Source of the DNA: DASXRA01 sp035263725
GTDB lineage: Bacteria; Actinomycetota; Actinomycetes; Mycobacteriales; Jatrophihabitantaceae
Assembly: GCA_035263725.1 (NCBI GenBank)
Contig: DATFRC010000225.1
Coordinates: 1 to 64,000, forward strand
DNA length: 64,000 nucleotides
Reading direction: 5' to 3'
Shown: positions 55,194 through 63,874 of the stretch, in pieces
Numbering within the stretch: the first letter of the stretch is position 1
How the letters are laid out: each line of letters opens with the position of its first letter
Position numbers and translations under genes: made by a program
Notes under the pieces: generated by a model
What the model saw: only the letters and a program-made list of their open reading frames with translations
What the model was told of the DNA's origin: nothing
Database searches by the model: none

Positions 55194-56123
55194 CTACCCG
55201 AGGCTCGTCGCGCTGAACGTGTTGCAGGCCTTCGGGTTGCCGGTCCGGTAGCCGGTGGTCAGCCACTTCTCGCGCTGCGCCGACGTGCCGTGGGTGAACG
55301 TGTTCTGGTTCACGGTGCCGCCGCCGAGATTCTTCTGGATCCAGTCGTCGCCGATCCGCCCGGCCGTGTCGAGCGCGCGGTTGAAGTCGTCCTGGGTTAT
55401 CTCGGTGATCAGCGGCGGCTCGCCGTTCGGGCCCGGCTCGGTCGCGTGCTTCGCCCACACGCCGGCGAAGCAGTCCGCCTGCAGTTCGAGGCGCACCGAA
55501 TCCGACGTGGGTCCCTGCTGGGTGCGAACCCGCGACTCGATTCCGAGCAGGTCCTGCACATGGTGGCCGTACTCGTGGGCCAGCACGTACGCGTCGGGGA
55601 ACAGCCCGCCCTCGGTGCCGAACTGTTTGTGCAGGTCCTCGTAGAACGTCAAGTCGATGTAGACGCGCTGGTCAGCCGGGCAGTAGAACGGCCCGGAGTC
55701 GCTGGTCGCGCCGCCGCAGCCCGTCTGCACCTGCCCGCTGAACCAAACCGTCGGCACCGGCGCGTACTGCTTGCCGAGCTTGGGTAGTTCGCGGGTCCAG
55801 TACGCCTGGATGGAGTCGATGTCGGCTACTGCTGCACAGTCCAGCTTGGCGTTGGCGTCCGCTCCGGTCTGGCACTCCTGCTGGACTTCGGAGTTATCAG
55901 CGGTCGGCGTGCCGTTTTGCCCCAACTGACCGAGCACGTTGCCGAGACCGTTGCCGCCGCCCCCTCCGACGACGTTCAGCAGCAACACGACGAGCAGCCC
56001 CACCACACCGAGGCCACCACCACCCAGCGCGACGCGCCCCCCACGGCTTCCGGGAAGCATGCCGCCGCGGCGCGCGTCCAGCACTTCAGACGTGTCGAGC
56101 CGGGCGTTCTCGTTGTACTTCAC
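55194..56123 (-). CDS. Membrane-anchored neutral zinc metallopeptidase (YpfJ-like)
   Basis: A 309-residue protein with a short cytoplasmic start (RLDTSEVLDARRG), one transmembrane segment rich in Gly/Val/Leu (about residues 30-55), and an external peptidase domain with the zinc motif H-E-Y-G-H-H near residue 192. The adjacent LELQADCFAGVWA contains the third ligand (Glu/Asp). GTG 56123 has GAGGA upstream; longer readings cross into the MFS gene. Family of unknown biological role. Confidence 0.85.
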   Translation of the reverse strand: MKYNENARLDTSEVLDARRGGMLPGSRGGRVALGGGGLGVVGLLVVLLLNVVGGGGGNGLGNVLGQLGQNGTPTADNSEVQQECQTGADANAKLDCAAVADIDSIQAYWTRELPKLGKQYAPVPTVWFSGQVQTGCGGATSDSGPFYCPADQRVYIDLTFYEDLHKQFGTEGGLFPDAYVLAHEYGHHVQDLLGIESRVRTQQGPTSDSVRLELQADCFAGVWAKHATEPGPNGEPPLITEITQDDFNRALDTAGRIGDDWIQKNLGGGTVNQNTFTHGTSAQREKWLTTGYRTGNPKACNTFSATSLG

Positions 56124-56157
56124 CGGGGCACATCCTCGCAGGGATCGCTGCACCCGG

Positions 56158-57414
56158 CTATGCCGTCGCGGGCACCCTCCGGAGCCGGGTCGCGAGCGCA
56201 TACAGCCCGGCCGCCGCCACCCCGGCCAGCGCCAGGCAGCCGAGCCACAGGGCCGCCGGGTTCGCCGCGTACACGCGGGAGCCGAGGAACGGCGCGAGCA
56301 TCGCGGACGCCCCCCACGCCAGGCCCACGGCTCCCAGGTACCGGCCGCGCAGTGCCTCGGGGGCGATGGACGCGACCAGCGCCATTAACGCTGTGGTCTG
56401 GCCGATCTCGCCCAGCGTCCACACGACGACGGTGAGCCCGAAGGCCCAGGTGCTGTTGCACACGCCGCTCAGCGCGATGCCGCCGCCGACGAGCAGGATC
56501 GTGACCGGCAGCAGCACGGTGCCCGGCGCACGCGCGATGAGGTTCAAGACGAGGGGCTGCACGATCACGATCACGATGCCGTTCACTGCCATGATCAGCC
56601 CGTAGGAGCCGGTGCCCAGTCCGGCGTCGCGCACCGCCAGCGGCAACGTCACGTACACCTGGCCGTACAGCGTCGCGTAGCAGAGGAACAGGGCCACGAG
56701 GGCGAGCAGCATCCGGTCGCGCAGCATCAGCCGCCAGGCAGGCTCCTCGTGCTCATGGCGCACAGCGCTGGCCGGCCGGGTCTCGGGCACCTTGCGCAGC
56801 ACGACGAGCCCGAAAAGCAGGCTTGTCACCGCGTCGACGGCGAACAGCACCCCGAAGCCCAGCTGCACCAGGAGACCCGCCGATAGCGCGGCCACCGAGA
56901 AGCCGAGGTTGATCGCCCAGAACTGCAGCGCGAACGCTCGGGTGCGCTGCTCACCGTCGAGCAGATCGGCGACGGCCGCCGAGCTCGCCGGCCGGTAGAT
57001 GTCACCGACGACGCCGAGGAACAACGCCGCCAGCATGATCGCGGGCAGGCCGCGCGCCAGCGCCAGCAGGCCCAGCGCGAACGCGACCGCAAACATGCCG
57101 AGGCTCAGTGTGGTGCGCCGTCCGATGCGGTCGGTGAGGTAACCGCCGATGGGCTGGGAGACGAGCGACCCAGCGCCCCACACCGTGACGACGGTGCCGG
57201 CGGTGGCGATCGACAGGTGCCGCGGACCGGTGAGGTACAAGATCGCGAACGGTTCGATGAACGTGCCCGCGCGGTTGATCAGCGTGCCGAGCCACAGCCA
57301 CCAGTACGGGGCGGGCAGGCCGTCGACGCGGCGGCGAAACGCGGCGCGGGCACGAGAGGGCGATCGAGGTGGAGCAGCTGTCGCCGCCTCGGTGTCTTGC
57401 ACCGCTCCAGACAA
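56158..57414 (-). CDS. Major facilitator superfamily carrier
   Basis: A 418-residue twelve-helix transporter. The cytoplasmic loop GGYLTDRIGRRTTL is the MFS motif A; helices follow the usual N- and C-domain pattern. It resembles drug/metabolite efflux carriers, but cargo is unknown. The TTG at 57414 is the first reasonable start; GTG 57402 is possible. It lies back to back with the ABC-F gene, separated by a 138-nt regulatory gap. Confidence 0.8.
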   Translation of the reverse strand: MSGAVQDTEAATAAPPRSPSRARAAFRRRVDGLPAPYWWLWLGTLINRAGTFIEPFAILYLTGPRHLSIATAGTVVTVWGAGSLVSQPIGGYLTDRIGRRTTLSLGMFAVAFALGLLALARGLPAIMLAALFLGVVGDIYRPASSAAVADLLDGEQRTRAFALQFWAINLGFSVAALSAGLLVQLGFGVLFAVDAVTSLLFGLVVLRKVPETRPASAVRHEHEEPAWRLMLRDRMLLALVALFLCYATLYGQVYVTLPLAVRDAGLGTGSYGLIMAVNGIVIVIVQPLVLNLIARAPGTVLLPVTILLVGGGIALSGVCNSTWAFGLTVVVWTLGEIGQTTALMALVASIAPEALRGRYLGAVGLAWGASAMLAPFLGSRVYAANPAALWLGCLALAGVAAAGLYALATRLRRVPATA

Positions 57415-57462
57415 TCATCAGGCCCTGACGTGCGGCGACGCATTTACGTAGCGGCGGCCCGT

Positions 57463-57468
57463 TACACT
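57463..57468 (+). promoter_or_regulatory. Predicted -10 of the ABC-F leader transcript
   Basis: TACACT, 6 nt, then GTG at 57475, start of a six-codon ORF. Confidence 0.45.
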
Positions 57469-57474
57469 GGGCTC

Positions 57475-57495
57475 GTGCATCGACTCCCGAGTTGA
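57475..57495 (+). CDS. Six-codon leader ORF (MHRLPS)
   Basis: GTG CAT CGA CTC CCG AGT TGA at the predicted transcription start. Its CGA-CTC-CCG codons contain GACTCCC, complementary to the ABC-F ribosome-binding region. Presumed regulatory reading, not a functional peptide. Confidence 0.45.
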   Translation: MHRLPS

Positions 57496-57546
57496 GCAGG
57501 CGACGTTGTCCCGTCGCCCATCTCGCGTCCAGTCCAGGGAGTCCTG
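57482..57546 (+). promoter_or_regulatory. Candidate translational attenuator of the ABC-F gene
   Basis: Three elements: GACTCCC (57482-57488, inside the leader ORF) is the exact complement of GGGAGTC (57537-57543), which includes the AGGGAG Shine-Dalgarno; a 7-bp hairpin GGCGACG-N6-CGTCGCC (57499-57518) lies between them; and CAGG-N4-CCTG (57535-57546) can also fold over the site. A ribosome on the leader ORF would break the 57482/57537 pairing. Confidence 0.45.
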
Positions 57547-57552
57547 TATCTC

Positions 57553-59160
57553 ATGATCTCGACAACTAATCTCGAACTGCGCGCCGGCGCGCGCGTTCTG
57601 CTCGAACCCACCAGCCTCCGGGTCCAGCCCGGAGATCGCATCGGCCTCGTCGGCCGCAACGGCGCCGGCAAGACGACCACGCTGCGTGTTCTCTCCGGTG
57701 AACGCCCGCCGCACGCGGGCACAGTCAACCGGCGCGGCGGAGTCGGCTACCTACCGCAGGACCCACGCACCGGCGATCTCAGCGTGACCGCCCGGGACCG
57801 GGTCCTGTCCGCGCGTGGACTCGACCGGCTCGTCACCGACATCGCGAAGGTTCAGGTGCAGCTCGCGGAGCAGCCTGACGACCATGCGCTGGTGCGGCGT
57901 TACGGCCACCTCGAGGAACGCTTCGCCGGGCTCGGCGGATACGCCGCGGAAAGCGAGGCGGCGCGAATCTGTGCCAACCTCGGCCTGCCCGACCGGGTGC
58001 TCGCGCAGCGGCTCGGCACCCTGTCCGGTGGGCAGCGCCGGCGCGTCGAACTCGCGCGCATCCTGTTCGGTGCCGAGGGCGACGACCGGGTGACGCTGTT
58101 GCTCGACGAGCCGACCAACCATCTCGACGCGGATTCGATCACCTGGCTGCGCGGCTTCCTGCGGCAGCACGACGGCGGGCTGATCGTGATCAGCCACGAC
58201 GTCGCGCTGCTAGACGCCGTGGTCAACAAGGTCTGGTACCTCGATGCGAATCGCGCGAAGCTCGATATCTACAACGTCGGATGGACGACCTACCTCCAGC
58301 AGCGGGAGGCCGACGAGCGGCGCCGGCACCGCGAGCGTGCGAACGCCGAGCGCAAGATCGAAGCGCTGCGCTCCCAGGCGGACAAGATGCGGGCGAAGGC
58401 CACCAAGGCCCGCGCCGCCCATCAAATGGACCGGCGCGCCGCTGTGCTGGAAGCGAATCTCGCCGAGGTGCGGGTGGCTGACAAGACAGCCCGGCTGCGC
58501 TTTCCCCAGCCCGCCCCGTGCGGGCGCACCCCGCTCGTCGCCTCGGGGCTGTCGAAGTCCTACGGCTCCCTCGAGGTGTTCACCGATGTCGATCTCGCCG
58601 TCGACCGGGGCGCCCGGGTTGTCGTTCTCGGGCTGAACGGCGCCGGCAAGACCACGTTGCTGCGGTTGCTCGCCGGCCTGGAGCCACCGGACACCGGTGA
58701 GGTGCGGGACGGGCATGGGCTGCGACTCGGCTACTACGCGCAGGAGCACGAGACGCTTGACGTCGACCGCAACGTTCTCGAGAACATGCGCTCGACTGCG
58801 CCGTACGAGATGAGCGACACGGATCTTCGCAAGATCCTCGGTGCGTTCCTCTTCTCCGGCGACGACGTGGACAAACCGGCTTCGGTGCTATCAGGTGGTG
58901 AGAAAACCCGTCTGGCCCTGGCGATGCTGGTGACCAGCGCCGCGAACGTTCTGCTGCTCGATGAGCCGACCAACAACCTCGACCCGGTCAGCCGCGAGCA
59001 GGTGCTGGGCGCGCTGCGCACCTACACCGGCGCTATCGTCCTGGTTACCCACGACGAGGGCGCGGTGTCTGCGCTGAACCCCGAAAAGGTGATCCTGCTA
59101 CCGGACGGGGTCGAGGACTCGTGGAGTGAGGACCTCGCTGATCTTGTCGCCTTGGCCTGA
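57553..59160 (+). CDS. ABC-F family ATPase
   Basis: A 535-residue soluble protein with two ABC domains and no membrane segment. Walker A loops GRNGAGKTT (residues 34-42) and GLNGAGKTT (near 362), signatures LSGGQRRRVELA and LSGGEKTRLALA, Walker B pairs LLLDEPTNHLD and LLLDEPTNNLD. The interdomain linker (about 235-320) is charged and helical, as in ribosome-binding ABC-F proteins. These act on the ribosomal E site in translation or antibiotic protection; the vegetative versus resistance subtype cannot be decided here. AGGGAG lies 11 nt before the ATG. Confidence 0.88.
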   Translation: MISTTNLELRAGARVLLEPTSLRVQPGDRIGLVGRNGAGKTTTLRVLSGERPPHAGTVNRRGGVGYLPQDPRTGDLSVTARDRVLSARGLDRLVTDIAKVQVQLAEQPDDHALVRRYGHLEERFAGLGGYAAESEAARICANLGLPDRVLAQRLGTLSGGQRRRVELARILFGAEGDDRVTLLLDEPTNHLDADSITWLRGFLRQHDGGLIVISHDVALLDAVVNKVWYLDANRAKLDIYNVGWTTYLQQREADERRRHRERANAERKIEALRSQADKMRAKATKARAAHQMDRRAAVLEANLAEVRVADKTARLRFPQPAPCGRTPLVASGLSKSYGSLEVFTDVDLAVDRGARVVVLGLNGAGKTTLLRLLAGLEPPDTGEVRDGHGLRLGYYAQEHETLDVDRNVLENMRSTAPYEMSDTDLRKILGAFLFSGDDVDKPASVLSGGEKTRLALAMLVTSAANVLLLDEPTNNLDPVSREQVLGALRTYTGAIVLVTHDEGAVSALNPEKVILLPDGVEDSWSEDLADLVALA

Positions 59161-59400
59161 GTTATTCGGCGTTTTGTCCCGGCCGTCCGCGCAGTTGTGC
59201 AACACAAGGGCCTGACGATCTTGCGCGGGCGTACTCGCCGCTGCTATCAAGTGCGCGACGGGTCACGCGTGTAAGTGTGAATAGGCCGTTGGACACTACG
59301 CAGCGGTGCGTGGCGTCCGCCGTCAAACGTTTACAGGTCGGGGAGAGAGATCAGCCGTCAGGCATGGTCGCTCGCGGGGACGAGTCCGAAGGGTCGAGGC

Positions 59401-59616
59401 ATGGCCGTGCTGAAGAAGGGCGCCCGCATCACCGGGGCCGAGCGCAACAAGCTCGCGAACGACCTGCGCAAGCAGTACGACAAGGGGCGCAGCATCCGAG
59501 AACTCGCCGAGAGCCACGGGCGCTCATACGGCTTCGTACACCGGGTGCTGACCGAGTCGGGCGCGACGCTGCGCGGCCGTGGCGGCGCGACTCGCGCCAA
59601 GAAGAAGGGCAAGTAG
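59401..59616 (+). CDS. Small HTH nucleoid-associated-type protein
   Basis: A 71-residue basic protein. GARITGAERNKLANDLRKQY, an HTH-like middle (SIRELAESHGRSYGFVHRVL) and a Lys/Arg-rich tail (TRAKKKGK). The order ABC-F - small HTH protein - enoyl-CoA hydratase, and the sequence itself, match a Streptomyces locus that I recall encodes the GATC-binding nucleoid protein Gbn; this is from memory, not from a search. It lies in the 59161-59400 gap's downstream side; that 240-nt gap holds no other gene, only an AAACGTTT palindrome near 59325. A promoter is likely there but not clear. Confidence 0.75.
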   Translation: MAVLKKGARITGAERNKLANDLRKQYDKGRSIRELAESHGRSYGFVHRVLTESGATLRGRGGATRAKKKGK

Positions 59617-59618
59617 CG

Positions 59619-60398
59619 CTGATCGACATCCCGCCTGAGGCGGGCTTCCGGCTCGACGTTGCGGAGACGGTCGCGACGATCACGTTGAGCCGGCCCGAAC
59701 GGCTCAACGCCCAGACGCCGCAGACCTGGACCTGGCTGAGCCGTACCGGCGCGGAGCTTCCGGGCAACATTCGCGTGGTGGTCGTACGCGGCGAGGGACG
59801 GGCGTTCTCAGCCGGGCTCGACCGGGCGATGTTCGCTCCTGACGCCGGCGTCGGCCTCTTCGCGCTCGCCGCCGCTGCGGCGGACGAGGCCGGCGACACG
59901 ATCGCCGGCTACCAGGCCGCCTTCGGGTGGCTCGCCCGCCCGGACGTCGTAAGCGTGGCTGCCGTCCATGGGCACGCGATCGGCGCGGGATTCCAGCTCG
60001 CGCTCGCGTGCGACATTCGTATCGTCGCCGACGACGCCCAGTTCGCTATGGCGGAACCGAGCCTGGGCCTGGTGCCCGACCTCGGCGGCACGAAGCGACT
60101 GGTCGAGCTGGTCGGGTACTCCCGTGCCGCCGAAATCTGCCTGACGGGGCGCCGGGTGCCGGCCGACGAGGCGCTGCGCATCGGACTGGCCTCGACAATC
60201 GCGCCGGCGGGTGACCTCGCCCGGGTCGTGGACGCGACCGTGGCGGCGCTGCTCGCCGTGCCCCGCGATGCGGCGATCGAGACCAAGGCACTGCTACTCG
60301 CGGCATCGGGGCGCAGCCAAGCCGAGCAGGAACTCGCCGAGCGCGAAGCCCAGCATCGGCGCCTTCGGGAGCTAGCGCAGCTGTTCGACGAGCGCTGA
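59619..60398 (+). CDS. Enoyl-CoA hydratase/isomerase family protein, CTG start
   Basis: A 259-residue crotonase-fold protein. VATITLSRPERLNAQTPQTW near the N-terminus, RAFSAGLD (oxyanion-hole Gly region), AAVHGHAIGAGFQLALACD and FAMAEPSLGLVPDLGG are typical. No ATG, GTG or TTG lies in frame between the upstream region and the domain; the first fitting codon is CTG at 59619, 2 nt after the HTH stop, giving the family-like LIDIPPEAGFRLD. The first in-frame GTG (59776) would cut into the fold. A non-canonical start, coupled to the upstream gene, is the best reading. Confidence 0.8.
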   Translation: MIDIPPEAGFRLDVAETVATITLSRPERLNAQTPQTWTWLSRTGAELPGNIRVVVVRGEGRAFSAGLDRAMFAPDAGVGLFALAAAAADEAGDTIAGYQAAFGWLARPDVVSVAAVHGHAIGAGFQLALACDIRIVADDAQFAMAEPSLGLVPDLGGTKRLVELVGYSRAAEICLTGRRVPADEALRIGLASTIAPAGDLARVVDATVAALLAVPRDAAIETKALLLAASGRSQAEQELAEREAQHRRLRELAQLFDER

Positions 60399-60417
60399 TA
60401 CATCCGCCGGATGTGTC
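60397..60417. terminator. Inverted repeat at the hydratase stop
   Basis: GATACATCCG-N1-CGGATGTGTC, 9 of 10 arm bases paired, starting on the stop codon. No T-tract, so either a weak terminator or an operator. Confidence 0.4.
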
Positions 60418-60458
60418 GCTCCGGCACCGCCCCCGAGGGGCGGATGCCTCGCGCCACT

Positions 60459-60515
60459 CCGCGCCTACGGCGCGGGCCGCGTCGCGGCCGGCGGGCTCTT
60501 CGCGCGAGCCTCATC
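60459..60515 (-). repeat. Dispersed intergenic repeat, copy 3
   Basis: On the minus strand GATGAGGCTCGCGCGAAGAG followed by CCGCCGGCC... and the hairpin CCGCGCC-GTA-GGCGCGG. About six differences from copy 2. It lies between the hydratase and ABC exporter genes; the 60399-60589 gap holds no other gene. A TAGCGT near 60563 may be the exporter's -10. Confidence 0.75.
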
Positions 60516-60589
60516 GCGCTCTGATCTGCCGGTAGCGAACATCGGAAGTCGGTGCCGCTCGCTAGCGTTGTGGGCGCGGAGGTGGTCGC

Positions 60590-62488
60590 ATGTCGATGGA
60601 CAGCATGCACGTGATGCGCTCGGTGTGGGCGATGGGCCGTCGCGACTCGTCAGTCGTCGACAAGCAGATCCCGCCCGGCACGTGGAAGCGGATCATGCGT
60701 TTCGCCCGTCCGTACCGTCTCGACCTGCTGATCTTCCTGGTCGTGATCGTGATCGACGCGCTGATCGGAGTCGCAACTCCGGTGCTCGCCGGCAAGGTGG
60801 TCAACGAGATCACCCGGCACGGCGAGATACGGGTCGTCGTCAAGATCGCGATCGTGATCGCGGCCCTGGCCGTGATCGATGCCGTGCTCTCGTTCGCGCA
60901 ACGCTGGTATTCGGCGCGAATCGGCGAGGGCCTGATCTTCGACATGCGCACCGACGTGTTCGATCACGTGCAGCGCATGCCGCTGGCGTTCTTCACTCGC
61001 ACCCAGACCGGTGCCCTGGTCAGTCGGCTCAACAACGACGTGCTCGGTGCTCAACAGGCGTTCACCTCGACGCTCTCGGGCCTGGTGTCCAACGTGGTGA
61101 GCCTGGTGCTGACCGCTGCCGTGATGTTCTCGCTCTCGTGGCAGATCACCTTGCTGGCGCTGGTGATGCTGCCGCTGTTCGTCCTCCCGGCGCGGCGCAT
61201 CGGGCGCCGGCTGCAGGCGATAACGCGCGAGTCGTACAACCTGAACGCGTCCATGAACGCCACGATGACCGAGCGCTTCAACGTGGCCGGCGCGCTGCTC
61301 GTGAAGCTGTTCGGGCACCCGGCAGACGAGGACATCTCGTTCCGCAACCGCGCCGCGCGGGTGCGCGACATCGGCATAACGTCCGCGATGTACGCCCGGG
61401 CCTTCTTCGTGGCGCTGACGCTGGTCGCGGCGCTGGCGCAGGCGCTGGTGTACGGGCTCGGCGGTTACTACGCACTCACCGGTCAGCTCGACACCGGCAC
61501 CGTCGTAACGCTCGCGCTACTGCTGACGCGCCTCTACGGGCCGCTGACCGCGCTTTCCAATGCGCGGGTGGACGTGATGAGCGCCTTGGTCAGCTTCGAC
61601 CGGGTCTTCGAGATACTCGACCTGCCCCCGATGATCGCTGACGCGCCGGACGCCGTGGAGCTACCGGCCGACGCGCGCAGCATCGAGTTCGACGACGTGC
61701 GCTTCTCCTACCCGACTGCCGCCGAGGTGTCGCTGGCCTCCCTGGAGGACGTTGCCGTGCTGGATACGGCCCCTGCGACCGAGGTTCTGCGCGGGGTGAG
61801 CTTCCGTGCCGAGCCGGGGGAGCTGGTCGCGCTGGTAGGACCGTCCGGCGCGGGCAAGACGACGATCAGCCAACTGGTGCCGCGGATCTACGACGTGCGC
61901 TCGGGAAGAGTGCTCGTCGGCGGGTACGACGTGCGTGACGTGACGCAGCAGTCGCTGCGCGAGCGCATCGGCGTGGTCAGCCAGGACGCCCACATGTTCC
62001 ACGACACGATTCGCGGCAACCTGACCTACGCCAAGCCGGACGCGAAGGAAAGCGAGCTGTGGGCGGCCGTCGAGGCGGCGCAGATCGCCGATCTGATCGT
62101 GGCGCTGCCCGACGGGCTGGACACCGTGGTGGGCGATCGCGGCTATCGCCTGTCCGGCGGGGAGAAGCAGCGGCTGGCGATCGCTCGGCTACTGCTGAAG
62201 GCACCGGAGATCGTGATCCTGGACGAGGCCACTGCGCACCTGGACAGCGAGAGCGAGGTCGCCGTGCAGGCCGCGCTCGCCGAGGCGCTCACCGGGCGCA
62301 CCTCACTGGTGATCGCGCACCGCCTCTCGACCGTGCTCGGCGCCGACAAGATTCTCGTTGTCGACCAGGGCCGCATCGTCCAGAGCGGCACCCATGCCGA
62401 GCTGCTCACCGCGGGCGGGCTGTACGCGGAGCTCTACCGCACCCAGTTCGAGAAGCAGGCGGCCGGCGTCGAACAGCTTGCCGGCTGA
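60590..62488 (+). CDS. ABC exporter (fused membrane and ATPase domains)
   Basis: A 632-residue half-transporter. Six membrane helices over about residues 35-330 (with FARPYRLDLLIFLVVIVIDALI and TRTQTGALVSRLNND coupling region), then an ATPase domain: Walker A GPSGAGKTT, Q-loop GVVSQDAHMF, signature LSGGEKQRLAIA, Walker B IVILDEATAHLD, switch IAHRLSTV. An insertion precedes Walker A (AEVSLASLEDVAVLDTAPA). ATG behind GCGGAGGTGG. Cargo unknown. Confidence 0.9.
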   Translation: MSMDSMHVMRSVWAMGRRDSSVVDKQIPPGTWKRIMRFARPYRLDLLIFLVVIVIDALIGVATPVLAGKVVNEITRHGEIRVVVKIAIVIAALAVIDAVLSFAQRWYSARIGEGLIFDMRTDVFDHVQRMPLAFFTRTQTGALVSRLNNDVLGAQQAFTSTLSGLVSNVVSLVLTAAVMFSLSWQITLLALVMLPLFVLPARRIGRRLQAITRESYNLNASMNATMTERFNVAGALLVKLFGHPADEDISFRNRAARVRDIGITSAMYARAFFVALTLVAALAQALVYGLGGYYALTGQLDTGTVVTLALLLTRLYGPLTALSNARVDVMSALVSFDRVFEILDLPPMIADAPDAVELPADARSIEFDDVRFSYPTAAEVSLASLEDVAVLDTAPATEVLRGVSFRAEPGELVALVGPSGAGKTTISQLVPRIYDVRSGRVLVGGYDVRDVTQQSLRERIGVVSQDAHMFHDTIRGNLTYAKPDAKESELWAAVEAAQIADLIVALPDGLDTVVGDRGYRLSGGEKQRLAIARLLLKAPEIVILDEATAHLDSESEVAVQAALAEALTGRTSLVIAHRLSTVLGADKILVVDQGRIVQSGTHAELLTAGGLYAELYRTQFEKQAAGVEQLAG

Positions 62489-62507
62489 CGGCGAGCCCGC
62501 GGGCGGA

Positions 62508-63752
62508 TCACATGGCCGCGCGGGTGGCGCGCTCGAGGCGACGATCCGCCCGCTCCGGCGGCACGGCAGTCCCGACCGGGTCGGCGAGCAGCGGGCCGAA
62601 CGCGAGTTCGGCGCCGCCGATCAACGACGAGTTGTCGCCGAGCCCCGCTGTTCGCAATTGCACGGTGCGGCGCGCCTCCGACATGGCGCGTACGTCGAGC
62701 TCGTGTTCCACCTCGGCCCGGGCGAGCTCCAGCACCGTGGCCAGCGAACCTCCCGTGATCACCACCTGGGGATTGAGCAGGTTCACCAGGTTGGCGATGG
62801 TGCGTCCCAGCCCGACGCCGACAGCGCGCACTCCGCGCAGCGCGTCCGGCTCGCCGGCCCGGGCGGCGCGCACCACCTCGGCCACCGACTCCCGGCTCGG
62901 CGGCCCTGTCCGCCCGGCCAGGCGGAGCAGCGCCTCTTCCCCGACGTAGGTTTCGACGCAGCCGCGGCTGCCGCAGTGACATGGCGGGCCGCACGGATCG
63001 AGCAACATGTGCCCGACCTCACCCGCGAACCCGCCGGCTCCACTGAGCAGCTTCCCGTCGACGATCACGCCGCCGCCGACGCCGATCTTGCCCGTCAGGT
63101 ATACCGCGTCGTGGAAGCCGCGCGCAGCGCCACGCAGGTGCTCGGCCAGCGCGCCCAGGTTCGCGTCGTTGCCGAAGGACACCGCGATGCCCGGCGGCAG
63201 CCGCTCGGTCAAGATCGTGCCGAACGGCTCGTTGCGCCACTCCAGGTTCGGCGCGTGCTCGACCCGACCGCCGGTCGGCGTCACCGTGCCCGGCGTGCTC
63301 ACCCCGATGCCTACCGAGCGGGCGCCGAGCGGCTGCGACGCCAAGAGCTCCGCGACGTCCGCGGCGATGCGCCCGGCGATGTCGTAGGGCGTGGTGCCGT
63401 TCACCGGCAAGGTGTGGTCGTAGCGAGCGAGCACGTCGCCGCCCAGGCTGACTGCCGCGGTCACGACGCTGTCCACGTCCACCTCGACGGCAATCGCGAA
63501 CGGCCCGTCAGCACGCGGCGCCACGACGTGTGACGGTCGGCCCGCCCGTTCGTTGCTGGTCGGGACGCGCTCGTCGATCAGGCCGAGATCGGTGAGCTCG
63601 GCAACCAGCGCCCCAATCGTCGAACGGTTCAGCCCCAGCCGCTGGGTGAGCTCGGCACGCGTCAGCTCACCGTCGCGGTGTACTTGCTCGAGCAGCAAGC
63701 CCAGGTTGTGACGTCGGATCTCCTCCGGGCGAGCCGCGCCCGTGCGTGCCAC
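62508..63752 (-). CDS. ROK-family transcriptional repressor
   Basis: A 414-residue XylR/NagC-type regulator. N-terminal winged helix (about residues 15-75: TRAELTQRLGLNRSTIGALVAEL), then a ROK domain with GKIGVGGGVI, GFAGEVGHM and an intact zinc motif C-H-C-G-S-R-G-C-V-E near residue 255. It contrasts with the zinc-less ROK kinase at 983-1906. The sugar ABC permease ends just upstream, so it probably controls that operon. GTG start. Confidence 0.9.
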   Translation of the reverse strand: MARTGAARPEEIRRHNLGLLLEQVHRDGELTRAELTQRLGLNRSTIGALVAELTDLGLIDERVPTSNERAGRPSHVVAPRADGPFAIAVEVDVDSVVTAAVSLGGDVLARYDHTLPVNGTTPYDIAGRIAADVAELLASQPLGARSVGIGVSTPGTVTPTGGRVEHAPNLEWRNEPFGTILTERLPPGIAVSFGNDANLGALAEHLRGAARGFHDAVYLTGKIGVGGGVIVDGKLLSGAGGFAGEVGHMLLDPCGPPCHCGSRGCVETYVGEEALLRLAGRTGPPSRESVAEVVRAARAGEPDALRGVRAVGVGLGRTIANLVNLLNPQVVITGGSLATVLELARAEVEHELDVRAMSEARRTVQLRTAGLGDNSSLIGGAELAFGPLLADPVGTAVPPERADRRLERATRAAM

Positions 63753-63811
63753 CGTCGCCTGCCCGGGTCTGCGCTAGGACGTCTCTGCACGATGGCGCTC
63801 GCGGTGAGCAG

Positions 63812-63839
63812 CGACCGGGTGCGTGCGCGTGCCCGGTCG
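63812..63839. promoter_or_regulatory. 8-bp inverted repeat between permease and ROK regulator
   Basis: CGACCGGG-N12-CCCGGTCG, perfect arms, in the 63753-63874 gap. It could be an intrinsic hairpin after the permease or the ROK operator. Confidence 0.4.
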
Positions 63840-63874
63840 GCGCGCAGCGGAGCAGCGCATTGTTCAGAACCTCC

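Noticed and set aside
63790..63812. GATGGCGCTCGCGGTGAGCAG as a fifth copy of the dispersed repeat
   Set aside because: Only loosely similar; lacks the GCGCGAAGAGC core and the terminal hairpin of the family.
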